Assembly (NCBI GenBank): GCA_016214125.1
Contig: JACRPC010000002.1
Location: 1 to 64,000, forward strand
Direction: 5' to 3'
DNA from: Rhodospirillales bacterium
GTDB lineage: Bacteria; Pseudomonadota; Alphaproteobacteria; Rhodospirillales; WMHbin7
Length of the DNA stretch: 64,000 nt
In this document: piece by piece, positions 1 to 7,776 of the stretch
How the letters are laid out: each line of letters opens with the position of its first letter
Numbering within the stretch: position 1 is the first letter of the stretch
The notes under the pieces: generated by a model
What the model saw: only the letters and a program-made list of their open reading frames with translations
Database searches by the model: none
Told to the model about the DNA's origin: nothing
Position numbers and translations under genes: made by a program

Positions 1-390
1 CATGACCCTGGAAACCATCGCCCCAATAAGCCATGATCCCTTCATCAAGCTGCCCGCCGTGGCCGCTTGACCGACCGGCCAAGCCAAGCCGGAGTGAGCG
101 AGTACACCAACGCCCCTACACCACGCGCCGGGACACGACCCATCGGTCGGCGACGGCCAAAGAAACCGGCCCCGCTCCAGCCGCTTGGCATAAAGCGACA
201 TGCCAAGCCCGTCATGCCAGATGATCTTCACCAGGTCACCGCTGCGCCCGCGGAAAACATAGAGATCCCCAGCATGGGGATCGCGCTTCAGCGACTCCTG
301 GACCTGGAGAGCCAGCCCGTTCATTCCGCGCCGCATATCGGTTCGACCAACCGCCAGCCACACCCTTACATGGCTCGGAACAGGGATCAT
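1..390 (-). pseudogene. tnpB: IS66-family TnpB (Orf2-like), divergent C-terminus, runs off the window
   Basis: Reading leftward from an ATG at 390, the first ~84 residues are typical of the IS66 accessory protein TnpB: VRVWLAVGRTDMRRGMNGLA, then LYVFRGRSGDLVKIIWHDG and RFLWPSPTDG. After WPSPTDG (near position 138) the frame stays open to the window edge, but the residues no longer resemble the family, which normally ends ~30 residues later with a segment like LLEGIDWR. The gene therefore seems joined to foreign DNA, or frameshifted, near 138. It lies directly downstream of tnpA in the usual IS66 order. The transposase gene tnpC is not inside the window. TnpB is required for IS66 movement in studied elements; its exact role is unsettled. 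Confidence 0.75.
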
Positions 391-731
391 TGCCGTTCCA
401 GAGCCCGGATCACCGCCGCCGCAAGTGCCGGGGACGTTGAGGCCGGAATCCGCACCCGGGTGCGACCATCGACCGTAATTTCAATGGCGGCAGGCGCCGA
501 ATTCGTTACCTCCGGATTCGCCCGCGTAACCATCACCGGAAGAAAGCCGCTCCTCTCCAATCCAAAATGCCGACGCCACCGATAAATCTGGCAGGGATAG
601 AGGTTGTTCTGCCGTGCGACCTCCGAGACCACCGCTCCGGGCACAAAAGCCGCCAACACGACAGCCCGCTTCTCTTCCTCACTCCACCGACGCCGTCGCT
701 CCGGAGTCGTCAACACATCGACCCGCACCAT
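387..731 (-). CDS. tnpA: IS66-family accessory protein TnpA (HTH)
   Basis: 114 residues. The N-terminal half, RRRRWSEEEKRAVVLAAF then VSEVARQNNLYPCQIYRWRR, is a helix-turn-helix of the IS3/IS911 Orf A type as found in IS66 TnpA. The C-terminal half ends in a short basic segment (VIRALERQ). The stop overlaps the tnpB start by four bases (387-390), the coupling expected in IS66 elements. Length is normal for the family, so this gene appears intact although its neighbour is not. Confidence 0.85.
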   Translation of the reverse strand: MVRVDVLTTPERRRRWSEEEKRAVVLAAFVPGAVVSEVARQNNLYPCQIYRWRRHFGLERSGFLPVMVTRANPEVTNSAPAAIEITVDGRTRVRIPASTSPALAAAVIRALERQ

Positions 732-750
732 CCCATCCGCCCTGGTTCCA

Positions 751-772
751 GTGCTAACACCAGTGTTAGCAC
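751..772. repeat. Perfect inverted repeat upstream of tnpA
   Basis: Two 10-bp arms, GTGCTAACAC and GTGTTAGCAC, separated by CA, lie 20 bp upstream of the tnpA start. The element end is plausibly just outside, at the TTAC of 782-785 (GTAA on the minus strand, the usual IS66 terminal bases). The repeat could be an operator or part of the transposase-binding end; the sequence alone does not decide. Confidence 0.55.
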
Positions 773-834
773 CAGGGCCATTTACGCCAAAGCCTCCCCA
801 TAACGCTAGGCGGCCCTCGCCGGAGGGTTACCCT

Positions 835-1215
835 TCAACCGGGCGGCCGGACGAAGCGCACGACGACCGGCTTGCCGTTCACCGCGAGATTAAGAACGGC
901 GGTCAGCTTGTCGCGTCCGGTGACGTCGCCTTGACCGATCAGCCCGTCGCCCTCGGGTCGCAGGGGCATTTCCAACTTCTTCGCCCCGACCAGCAAGGTG
1001 GCCTTGCCGGTAACGGCCGAAGGCGGAATCGGCTTGTCGCCGTGATCGCGCACCCAGGCGATCACCGCCCCGTCGCGGACCGCGAACTCGACGCGGACCC
1101 CATCGGGAGTCTCGACCACCTGCCCGCCATGGAGGGCCCTCAGGGGGCCATCCGCCAGAGCGGCGCTGGCGCCGAGCAGCAGCGCCAACGCCCACATTCC
1201 CAATCGGCACCTCAT
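835..1215 (-). CDS. Small periplasmic protein of the HME-RND operon
   Basis: 126 residues with a clear signal peptide (MRCRLGMWALALLLGASAALA), then a beta-rich domain beginning LRALHGGQVVETPDGVRVEF. Short secreted proteins with an HGG motif near the mature N-terminus are common at the end of heavy-metal RND operons and may handle metal in the periplasm; that role is inferred. It starts 22 bp after the pump gene and is the last gene of the operon. I do not recognise a named family. Confidence 0.7.
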   Translation of the reverse strand: MRCRLGMWALALLLGASAALADGPLRALHGGQVVETPDGVRVEFAVRDGAVIAWVRDHGDKPIPPSAVTGKATLLVGAKKLEMPLRPEGDGLIGQGDVTGRDKLTAVLNLAVNGKPVVVRFVRPPG

Positions 1216-1237
1216 GGCATCGCTCCTTCCCTTGCCC

Positions 1238-4200
1238 CTAATAGGCCTCGACCCGCTTGCCGTCTTCCGCCAACATCGCCACCGCCCTTTGACCGAGCCG
1301 CAGAAAAAGGACCGGGGTCACGATGGTGTCGAGGACGGTCGAGGACATCAGGCCCCCGAAAATGACCACCGCGACCGGATGCAGGATTTCCTTGCCCGGC
1401 TCGCCGCCCGCAACGACCAGCGGCACCAGCGCCAGCGCCGCGACCAGGGCGGTCATCAGAACCGGCGTCAGACGTTCGAGCGAGCCGCGCACGATCATCG
1501 CCCGGCTAAAGGATTCCCCTTCATGGGCGATGAGATTGATGTAATGCGAAATCTTCAAGATGCCGTTGCGCGCCGCAATGCCGGTGAGCGTGATGAAGCC
1601 CACCAGGCTGGCCACCGACAGAGTTTGATCGCTCAGCCAGATCGCCGCCACGCTGCCCACCAGGGCCATGGGAATATTGACCATGATGATCAGGGTGAGA
1701 ATGGCGGAGCGAAAATGGCTGTAGAGCACGATGAAAATTCCGGCCAAGGATAGGAGAGACAAGACGGCGATCAGGCGGCTTGCTTCCTGCTGGCTCTTGA
1801 ACTGGCCTTCATAGGAAAGATAGTAGCCCTGCGGCAAGCTGATCTGGGCAAGCTGGGTCTGTATATCGGCGATGATCGAACCGATGTCGCGTCCCTGGGT
1901 GTTGGCGAGAACCACGATCCGGCGTCGCATGTTGTCGCGATTGATGATGTTGGGGCCGGTTGTCTCGACCACGTCGGCCAGCAGGGCCAGCGGCACCTTT
2001 CCCGCCGGGGTATCGACCAGGATGCGGTGAAAATCCGCCGTTTGCGCCCGCCAATCCTCGGCAAGGCGAAGCACGACGTTGAAGGCGCGTTGGCCGTCGC
2101 GCACCTGGCTGACCACCCGGCCGTTCAGCGCCGCCTCCAGCGTTTCCGTCATCTGATCGAGGGTAAGGCCATATTTCTTGGCCTCGGCGCGATCGAGGCG
2201 GATTTGCAGTTGGGGGATCAACACCTGCTTTTCCACCTGAAGATCGGTGACACCGACGATGGCGCTCATGCGGCCCTTCGCCTCCTCGGCAAGACCGCGG
2301 AGCGCATCGAGATCGTCGCCGAAAATCTTAACCGCGATTTCGGCCCGCACGCCGGACAGAAGATGATCGAGACGGTGCGAAATCGGTTGGCCGATATTGA
2401 CCGTGATGCCGGGAATCAGGGACAGGCGCTCGCGAATATCGCCCAGAACCGCCTGGCGCGACCGGGCCGTTGGCCGCAAATCGACGTCGATCTCGGTGTA
2501 ATGAACGCCCTCGGCGTGCTCGTCGAGTTCGGCCCGTCCGGTGCGCCGCCCGGTGCTGATCGCCTCGGGCGTTTGAAGAATCAGGGACTCGGCAATGGTC
2601 CCGATCCGGTTCGATTCCGACAGCGAGGTGCCGGGCGGCAGAACGACATTGACGGTCGCCGTGCCTTCGTTGAAGGACGGTAGGAAGGCCCGCCCGAGGA
2701 AGGGGATCGACGCCGCCGCGATCAGAACCAGAACCAGTGTCGGGATGATCACCGCCTTGGGGTGGTCGAAGGACCAGTCGAGAAGACGGCGATCCCCGGC
2801 CTTCAGCTTGCGCACCAGCCAAGCGTCGCCATGGGCGATCGCCTTGGCCCGGGGCAGCAAATAGTAACTGAGCACCGGCGTGACGGTGAGCGAGACCACC
2901 AGCGAGGCCAAGATGGAGACGATGTAGGCGATGCCCATCGGGGTGAACAGCCGCCCCTCGATGCCCGACAGGGCGAAGAGAGGTATGAAGACCAGCACGA
3001 CGATGATGGTGGCGTAGACGATCGAATTCCGCACCTCGGTCGAGGCGCGCCGAATGACCTCGGCCACCGGTCGCGGTGAGGGCCGTTTGGCGTTTTCCCG
3101 CAGCCGGCGAAGAATGTTCTCGACGCCGACCACGGCGTCGTCAACCAGTTCGCCGATCGCCACCGCCAGACCGCCCAGCGTCATCGTGTTGATCGACAGC
3201 CCCATCGCCTGAAAGACCAGGGCGGTGGCGACGATGGAGAGCGGGATCGCGGTCAGGCTGATGAAGGTGGTGCGCATGTTCATCAGAAAGGCGAACAGAA
3301 CCAAGGTAACGAGGATGGCGCCGTCGCGCAGGGCTTCCTCGACATTGGCGATGGCGCGTTCGATGAAATCGGCCTGCTTGAACAGGATGTGATTGGCCTT
3401 CACGTCGGCCGGCAGGCTGCGCGACAGCTCTTCGATGGCGGCCTCAACGGCGCGGGTCAGGGTAACGGTGTTGGCGCCCGGCTGCTTCTGCACCGCCATG
3501 ATGACGGCGGGCTTGGCGTTGACCGAGGCATCGCCGCGCTTCACCCCGGCCCCGATGCGCACGTCCGCCACTTGGCCGACCGTGATGGGCGCGCCTTTCT
3601 GCCAGGCAATCACCGTGTTCTTGAGATCGTCGACCTCGACCGTCTGACCCAAATTGCGGATCAGAAATTCGCTCGTCCGTTGTTCGAGAAAGCCGCCGGT
3701 GGTGTTCTTGGCGAACCCGGCCAAGGCCTTGCTCAGATCCTCATAGGACAGGCCGAAGGCCGAAAGGCGGGAGGGCGAGACCAGAACCTGGTATTGCTTG
3801 ACCTCGCCGCCGATCGGGATGACCTGGGCGATGCCGGGAATCGACAGCAGACGCGGCCGGATCACCCAATCGGCCAGGGTGCGAACCTCCATCGGCGTCG
3901 TGGCGCCGGTCTCCGAACGCATGCCGACCAGCATGATCTCGCCCATGATGGAGCTCACCGGTCCCATGACGGGTGACAGATCGGCCGGCAATTGCTCCCG
4001 TGCCGTGCCCAGACGCTCGGACACGAGTTGGCGATTGCGATAGATTTCGGTTCCCCAGTCGAATTCGACGAAGACGATCGAGAGGCCGATTCCGGAATTC
4101 GACCGCACCCGGGTGACGCCGGGCGCGCCGTTCATCGCCGTTTCGATGGGTCGGGTGACCAGAACCTCGACTTCTTCCGGGGCCAGGCCGGCCGCCTCGG

Positions 4201-4351
4201 TCATGATGGTGACGGTCGGTCGGTTGAGGTCGGGGAAGATGTCGACCGGTAGCCGCACGAGCGCCAAGCCGCCATAGATCAACAACACCAGGGCAAACGC
4301 GAGGACAAACAGGCGATGGCGGAGGGAGAATTCGATGATGCGATCAAACAT
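1238..4351 (-). CDS. HME-family RND efflux pump, CzcA-like inner-membrane subunit
   Basis: 1037 residues, normal for a heavy-metal-efflux RND permease. It has the N-terminal transmembrane helix (residues ~12-31), a periplasmic porter domain, a central helix block including the TM4 motif AVAIGELVDDAVVGVEN, a second porter domain, and a C-terminal helix block ending EAY. The TM4 motif has VDDAVV rather than the VDAAIVMIEN of Cu/Ag pumps or the DFG...DGAV of Zn/Co/Cd pumps, so the substrate is probably a divalent cation but remains open. Proton-driven export from periplasm or cytoplasm is the family role. It starts 3 bp after the adaptor gene. No outer-membrane factor is encoded in this operon. 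Confidence 0.9.
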   Translation of the reverse strand: MFDRIIEFSLRHRLFVLAFALVLLIYGGLALVRLPVDIFPDLNRPTVTIMTEAAGLAPEEVEVLVTRPIETAMNGAPGVTRVRSNSGIGLSIVFVEFDWGTEIYRNRQLVSERLGTAREQLPADLSPVMGPVSSIMGEIMLVGMRSETGATTPMEVRTLADWVIRPRLLSIPGIAQVIPIGGEVKQYQVLVSPSRLSAFGLSYEDLSKALAGFAKNTTGGFLEQRTSEFLIRNLGQTVEVDDLKNTVIAWQKGAPITVGQVADVRIGAGVKRGDASVNAKPAVIMAVQKQPGANTVTLTRAVEAAIEELSRSLPADVKANHILFKQADFIERAIANVEEALRDGAILVTLVLFAFLMNMRTTFISLTAIPLSIVATALVFQAMGLSINTMTLGGLAVAIGELVDDAVVGVENILRRLRENAKRPSPRPVAEVIRRASTEVRNSIVYATIIVVLVFIPLFALSGIEGRLFTPMGIAYIVSILASLVVSLTVTPVLSYYLLPRAKAIAHGDAWLVRKLKAGDRRLLDWSFDHPKAVIIPTLVLVLIAAASIPFLGRAFLPSFNEGTATVNVVLPPGTSLSESNRIGTIAESLILQTPEAISTGRRTGRAELDEHAEGVHYTEIDVDLRPTARSRQAVLGDIRERLSLIPGITVNIGQPISHRLDHLLSGVRAEIAVKIFGDDLDALRGLAEEAKGRMSAIVGVTDLQVEKQVLIPQLQIRLDRAEAKKYGLTLDQMTETLEAALNGRVVSQVRDGQRAFNVVLRLAEDWRAQTADFHRILVDTPAGKVPLALLADVVETTGPNIINRDNMRRRIVVLANTQGRDIGSIIADIQTQLAQISLPQGYYLSYEGQFKSQQEASRLIAVLSLLSLAGIFIVLYSHFRSAILTLIIMVNIPMALVGSVAAIWLSDQTLSVASLVGFITLTGIAARNGILKISHYINLIAHEGESFSRAMIVRGSLERLTPVLMTALVAALALVPLVVAGGEPGKEILHPVAVVIFGGLMSSTVLDTIVTPVLFLRLGQRAVAMLAEDGKRVEAY

Positions 4352-4354
4352 GGC

Positions 4355-5995
4355 CTAGCGGGCCGCCTTGATCTGTTCGACGCCCTGAACGACAACCCGC
4401 TCGCCGCTCGCCACCCCCTCAAGGATTTCCGCCTGTGGTCCAATGATCCGTCCGATGCGCACCACACGGGCCTCGAAGCGTTCCGGCGCCGTGCGGACGA
4501 ACACGACCTTGCGGCCGCCGAAATCGGCGAGCGCTTCGCGCGGCACCGCCAGGCCAAGGCGCGCCGTGCCGGTCTTGAGAAAGACATCGACCGGCATGCC
4601 GAGCTTCAGGCGCCGAGCTTGCGCGGTGGACACCGCGAATTGGGCATGCACGCCCTGATCGAGCGGATCAACCCGGGGGCTTACGCCCAACAGGGTCAGG
4701 GCGAAAGTTTCATCGGGAATCAGCCGCGAGGCGGCGGTGGCGGACGTGATCCTCTCGGCCATGGCTAAATCGTGGACGACCGCGTCAATGCGCAGGCGGC
4801 CGGGATCGACGATTTCGACCAGCACCTTGTCGGTGCCGACAACCTCGCCCGGCACGACATGGACGTCGGTGATCGTGCCCTCGACGGGCGCGATCAGGGT
4901 GTCCCGTCCCAGCGCGGTGCTGGCAATTTGCACCCGCTCCTTACGCAATTGCTCAAGACGGATGCGGGTCTGCTCCGGCAGCTTGGCCGGCACCACGCCG
5001 GCCAGAGCCTCTTGGCGGGCCAATTCGCGCTCTTGGATGGCGATTTCGCTTTCCACCCGGTAAAGCGATGCCCGCTTGTCGCTACGCTCGAACGAGGTCA
5101 GGGTCGGCTCAAGGACCATCAGAGCCTGGCCGCGGCGGACCGCCCGGCCCGACATCGGAAACGGAATGGCGGAATCGGAAATCACCCGTGCCGGCTGCGA
5201 GGACTGGACGCGCGCGAACCCATCCGGATCGGGGACGACGCGGCCGACCACGCGCACGGTGTCGGCCGCCTCCTTCGCCTCGACCCGCACCGTGCGAATC
5301 CCCAACAGGAACTGGGCGCCCTTCGCCATCACGAGGGGAGTTCCGCTTGCCACGGGGGCTGGGGTCTGGGCTTCGGGCGCCCCGCCATGGTCCTCGCCGC
5401 CATGTGCCCAAGCCGGGCCGGTCCCCAGCAGGATGACGGCCGCCGCGACGCCCGCCAGAACCGATCGCCGACGTCGCGCCAAGGCGATTCCCCCCACCAG
5501 AAAGGCCAGCCCGGCGCCTCCCGCCGCCATCAGGGGCAGGCTGGCTCGCCGCGGCTCGGATTTCGGCCCCGAGGCGATTTTGGCCGGTCCGTTGACCGGG
5601 AGCAGAACGAGATCGTCCTTGCCGTCGGACGAAATCGTCAGGGTGAGGTCGACGGACCCGTCCGGCGCCCAATCGACCTCGTAGACGCCGGGTTCCGCCG
5701 TCGGCCGCGCGCCACCCTTCCAATTTCCAGCTTCGATGTCGATGGTGGCAGCGATGATCGGCGCGTTGGTCTCGGCATCGGCGAGAAAAAGGCGGCTGTG
5801 GGGAGGCTGGGGAAGCAAGACGAGCTGGAACAGGCTGCCTTCGGCGGCAAAACCCGTTCGATCGGACCGCGCAGGCGCGCTTATAGCCGATGCCGGGGTG
5901 TCATGAACCTCGCCTTCATGCGCCAAGGCGGCCGGCGGCGTCAGCAGAGCCAGGCCGAGCCAAAGAATCCTGGGCAGGCTTCGGGCGTTGCGCAT
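4355..5995 (-). CDS. RND periplasmic adaptor (membrane fusion protein) with membrane-anchored N-terminal domain
   Basis: 546 residues. The start at 5995 is chosen because it begins a good signal peptide (WLGLALLTPPAALA); an in-frame upstream extension to 6187 would cover the promoter. Order: signal peptide 1-25; periplasmic beta domain 50-135 resembling FixH/YtkA-type domains; hydrophobic helices 153-173 and 177-197; a His-rich HGGEDHGG at 198-205; then the adaptor core with a lipoyl-like region, a coiled-coil hairpin (IQERELARQEA..., ~310-350) and the C-terminal barrel (GVASGERVVVQGVEQIK). The core links the RND pump to an outer-membrane channel. The anchored N-terminal module is unusual compared with plain CzcB/CusB and looks like a fusion of an operon-associated periplasmic domain to the adaptor. 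Confidence 0.85.
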   Translation of the reverse strand: MRNARSLPRILWLGLALLTPPAALAHEGEVHDTPASAISAPARSDRTGFAAEGSLFQLVLLPQPPHSRLFLADAETNAPIIAATIDIEAGNWKGGARPTAEPGVYEVDWAPDGSVDLTLTISSDGKDDLVLLPVNGPAKIASGPKSEPRRASLPLMAAGGAGLAFLVGGIALARRRRSVLAGVAAAVILLGTGPAWAHGGEDHGGAPEAQTPAPVASGTPLVMAKGAQFLLGIRTVRVEAKEAADTVRVVGRVVPDPDGFARVQSSQPARVISDSAIPFPMSGRAVRRGQALMVLEPTLTSFERSDKRASLYRVESEIAIQERELARQEALAGVVPAKLPEQTRIRLEQLRKERVQIASTALGRDTLIAPVEGTITDVHVVPGEVVGTDKVLVEIVDPGRLRIDAVVHDLAMAERITSATAASRLIPDETFALTLLGVSPRVDPLDQGVHAQFAVSTAQARRLKLGMPVDVFLKTGTARLGLAVPREALADFGGRKVVFVRTAPERFEARVVRIGRIIGPQAEILEGVASGERVVVQGVEQIKAAR

Positions 5996-6062
5996 TGAAA
6001 GTGACCCTTTACGGTTGGTGGAGCATTTCAGCACGAGCGTGTAAACGCCATGCATCAAGCCG

Positions 6063-6078
6063 TGTAAAGAAATGTAAC
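6063..6078 (-). promoter_or_regulatory. Candidate response-regulator box: TGTAA-N5-TGTAA
   Basis: On the + strand the sequence TGTAAAGAAATGTAAC holds two TGTAA half-sites 10 bp apart, about 70 bp upstream of the adaptor start at 5995. A third TGTAA lies at 6040-6044. The same arrangement in the same orientation to the transcribed operon occurs at 14301-14316 before the Cus operon. Direct repeats with ~10-bp spacing are typical sites for OmpR/PhoB-family regulators, and one is encoded at 15827-16576. Assignment to that regulator is inference. Confidence 0.6.
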
Positions 6079-6154
6079 AACCACAAACAGAACCGGGGTG
6101 CTTCCGCCGGGGAATGGCCGCAACGGAACCGCTTTCGACGGCCACCCGCCCTGG

Positions 6155-6192
6155 AAAAAAGCACGGCCCTGCGAACAGAGTCCGCAAGGCCG
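6155..6192 (-). terminator. Rho-independent terminator after the small periplasmic gene
   Basis: On the minus strand an 11-bp stem (GGCCTTGCGGA pairing with TTCGCAGGGCC, with two G-T/T-G pairs) and a 5-base loop is followed by GTGCTTTTTT. It sits ~45 bp past the stop of the 6237-6521 gene and isolates it from the adaptor/pump operon downstream. Confidence 0.85.
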
Positions 6193-6236
6193 CGCCGAAA
6201 TGACCGTTTGATCGATTGAGCCATTAAGGCCGATTG

Positions 6237-6521
6237 CTAATGTTTGGCATGTTCCTTGCTGCCCAGCCAGCGATGGACGAGATTGATGGTTTCGAAGGCC
6301 TCTCGCTCCTTGCCGGCGGCGCAATCGGCTTTGGCGTGATCGAGAGCCTGGCCGACACTCTTCCAGGACTGGGCCTGACCGCCGATCGACTCATGGCGAT
6401 GGCTGGCCCAGTTCTTTTCCACGCTGGCGATTTCGTCTTTGCAGGTGTTGGCGGCCAAGGCCGGTGCCGTTGCGGAAATCGTGGCGAGGGCCGCGACGGC
6501 AAACATAACGAACGTCTTCAT
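6237..6521 (-). CDS. Small secreted protein, function unknown, metal-island associated
   Basis: 94 residues. The start at 6521 is preceded by a strong AGGAGG site and begins a signal peptide (MKTFVMFAVAALATISATAPALA). The mature part is a short helical protein with two cysteines (NTCKDEIASVEKNW and DHAKADCAAGKEREAF), likely a disulfide, and a His-containing tail (HRWLGSKEHAKH). It is a single-gene unit between the two efflux operons with its own terminator. I do not recognise the family. Its position suggests a periplasmic metal or envelope-stress role, which is not shown by the sequence. Confidence 0.75.
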   Translation of the reverse strand: MKTFVMFAVAALATISATAPALAANTCKDEIASVEKNWASHRHESIGGQAQSWKSVGQALDHAKADCAAGKEREAFETINLVHRWLGSKEHAKH

Positions 6522-6693
6522 AAGGAACCTCCTGTTGATGTGATTCCCCAATTTCGTCCAATTCCGCGTATCAATCAGTAGTGATTTGGTTATTATTTGT
6601 GACCGCCGCCTTCAATATTGTTATTTGTTCACATTGTAGGACACGGGATGCCAAAGCGACGCGCCAGGTCGGCGTCGATCCGGCGGCCGCGGC

Positions 6694-7758
6694 CTAACCC
6701 AGGCCGCTGATCTTCTGGTAGAGCCGTTGGGCCGGCGCGAGCGGAATCGGGAAATCGGCTTCGATCGGACGTAGGCCATGGCGGCGGAACAGGTCATCCT
6801 CGCGCCCGGCATACGGAACGTTGCGAAGCAAATGGGCCGAACACGGGTAATGCCCAAAGGAGGCGCTGAAAAATAGCAGGCCGCCCTTTTTCAATAGGGC
6901 CGCCATCATGGCAACGGCGCTTTCGACGTCGATCAGGTGTTCCAAGACTTCCGTGCAGATGCCGAAATCAAACCGTTGAAAGTCGGACTGCGGGAATGTG
7001 GCGGCCGCGGCACCGAGTTCCCGATAGTCGATCGAGTGCAGGCCCATACGCCGGTCTTTCCAGGACGCAAAATCGAGCACGCTTTGCGAACAGTCCATCA
7101 GCAGACAGTGCTCGACCCCGATCGCTGCCATCAACGAGGTCATCAGGCCCGAGTTGCCGCCAAAGTCGAAGGCGGCCGTCGGCTTCTGGCTTAGCGCCAC
7201 CCAGAGCGGCAAGGCGTGATAAGCCAAAGCCAACCGATCTTGAGTGATCTTATTGAGCGTGCAGGCAATCGGAAAGGGCAGTGAGTCATAGAAGGCCTTC
7301 AGGGATGCGGCGTTAAGCTCATCCTCCTTGCCCGCAATCTCCTGCCATTTGGCGGCAAGAATTTCGTCGGCCCGTTCAAGACGGGCCCGGATATCGCTCG
7401 GTGTCAATCGCGCATATTGGGCGTAAAGCGCCAGGACGAGTTCGTCAACCGGCGTTCCCGGGGCGGCGGCGACCGCGATCTGAAGCCTGGGATAGATCGT
7501 TTCACAAACCAGCGTGGCGAGCTTTTCGACTTGGATGCTCTGCTCGATCATCAACAAGGTCAGCCGGGCGATCCCATAATCGTGATCCCGGATTTGCCTT
7601 TGGTACAGCAGCATCGCGCGGGCGAGATCATCCGAAGCGAAAATCGACAGTTTTCCGTCGTTGCGGCGGATCGTTATTGGCGGGCGGATATCAAGACGTC
7701 CGTTGTCGCTTGCATCGCGTGCCGCGCAAATGGCGTCGACAAGGTCGGGCCGGGGCAT
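6694..7758 (-). CDS. SAM-dependent methyltransferase-like protein, last gene of the Cus operon
   Basis: 354 residues. The C-terminal half is a class I methyltransferase fold: glycine-rich motif I FDFGGNSGLMTSL, acidic CLLMDCS, and the motif ICTEVLEHL followed by AALLKKGGLLFFS. The N-terminal ~150 residues are helical and match nothing I recognise. It begins 18 bp after the CusA stop, so it is probably co-transcribed with the copper pump. A methyltransferase is not a standard part of a Cus system, and its substrate cannot be told from the sequence. Confidence 0.75.
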   Translation of the reverse strand: MPRPDLVDAICAARDASDNGRLDIRPPITIRRNDGKLSIFASDDLARAMLLYQRQIRDHDYGIARLTLLMIEQSIQVEKLATLVCETIYPRLQIAVAAAPGTPVDELVLALYAQYARLTPSDIRARLERADEILAAKWQEIAGKEDELNAASLKAFYDSLPFPIACTLNKITQDRLALAYHALPLWVALSQKPTAAFDFGGNSGLMTSLMAAIGVEHCLLMDCSQSVLDFASWKDRRMGLHSIDYRELGAAAATFPQSDFQRFDFGICTEVLEHLIDVESAVAMMAALLKKGGLLFFSASFGHYPCSAHLLRNVPYAGREDDLFRRHGLRPIEADFPIPLAPAQRLYQKISGLG

Positions 7759-7776
7759 GCGATCGGACCGTTCTCG

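Noticed and set aside
2-70. A short + strand frame at the left edge reading MTLETIAPISHDPF and onward to a stop.
   Set aside because: Too short to support and overlapping the broken tnpB; it might be the end of a real gene entering from the left, but this cannot be judged here.
5996-6187. A longer adaptor protein starting at 6187.
   Set aside because: It would place 64 extra residues before a good signal peptide and overlap the terminator and regulatory box; the start at 5995 is better supported.
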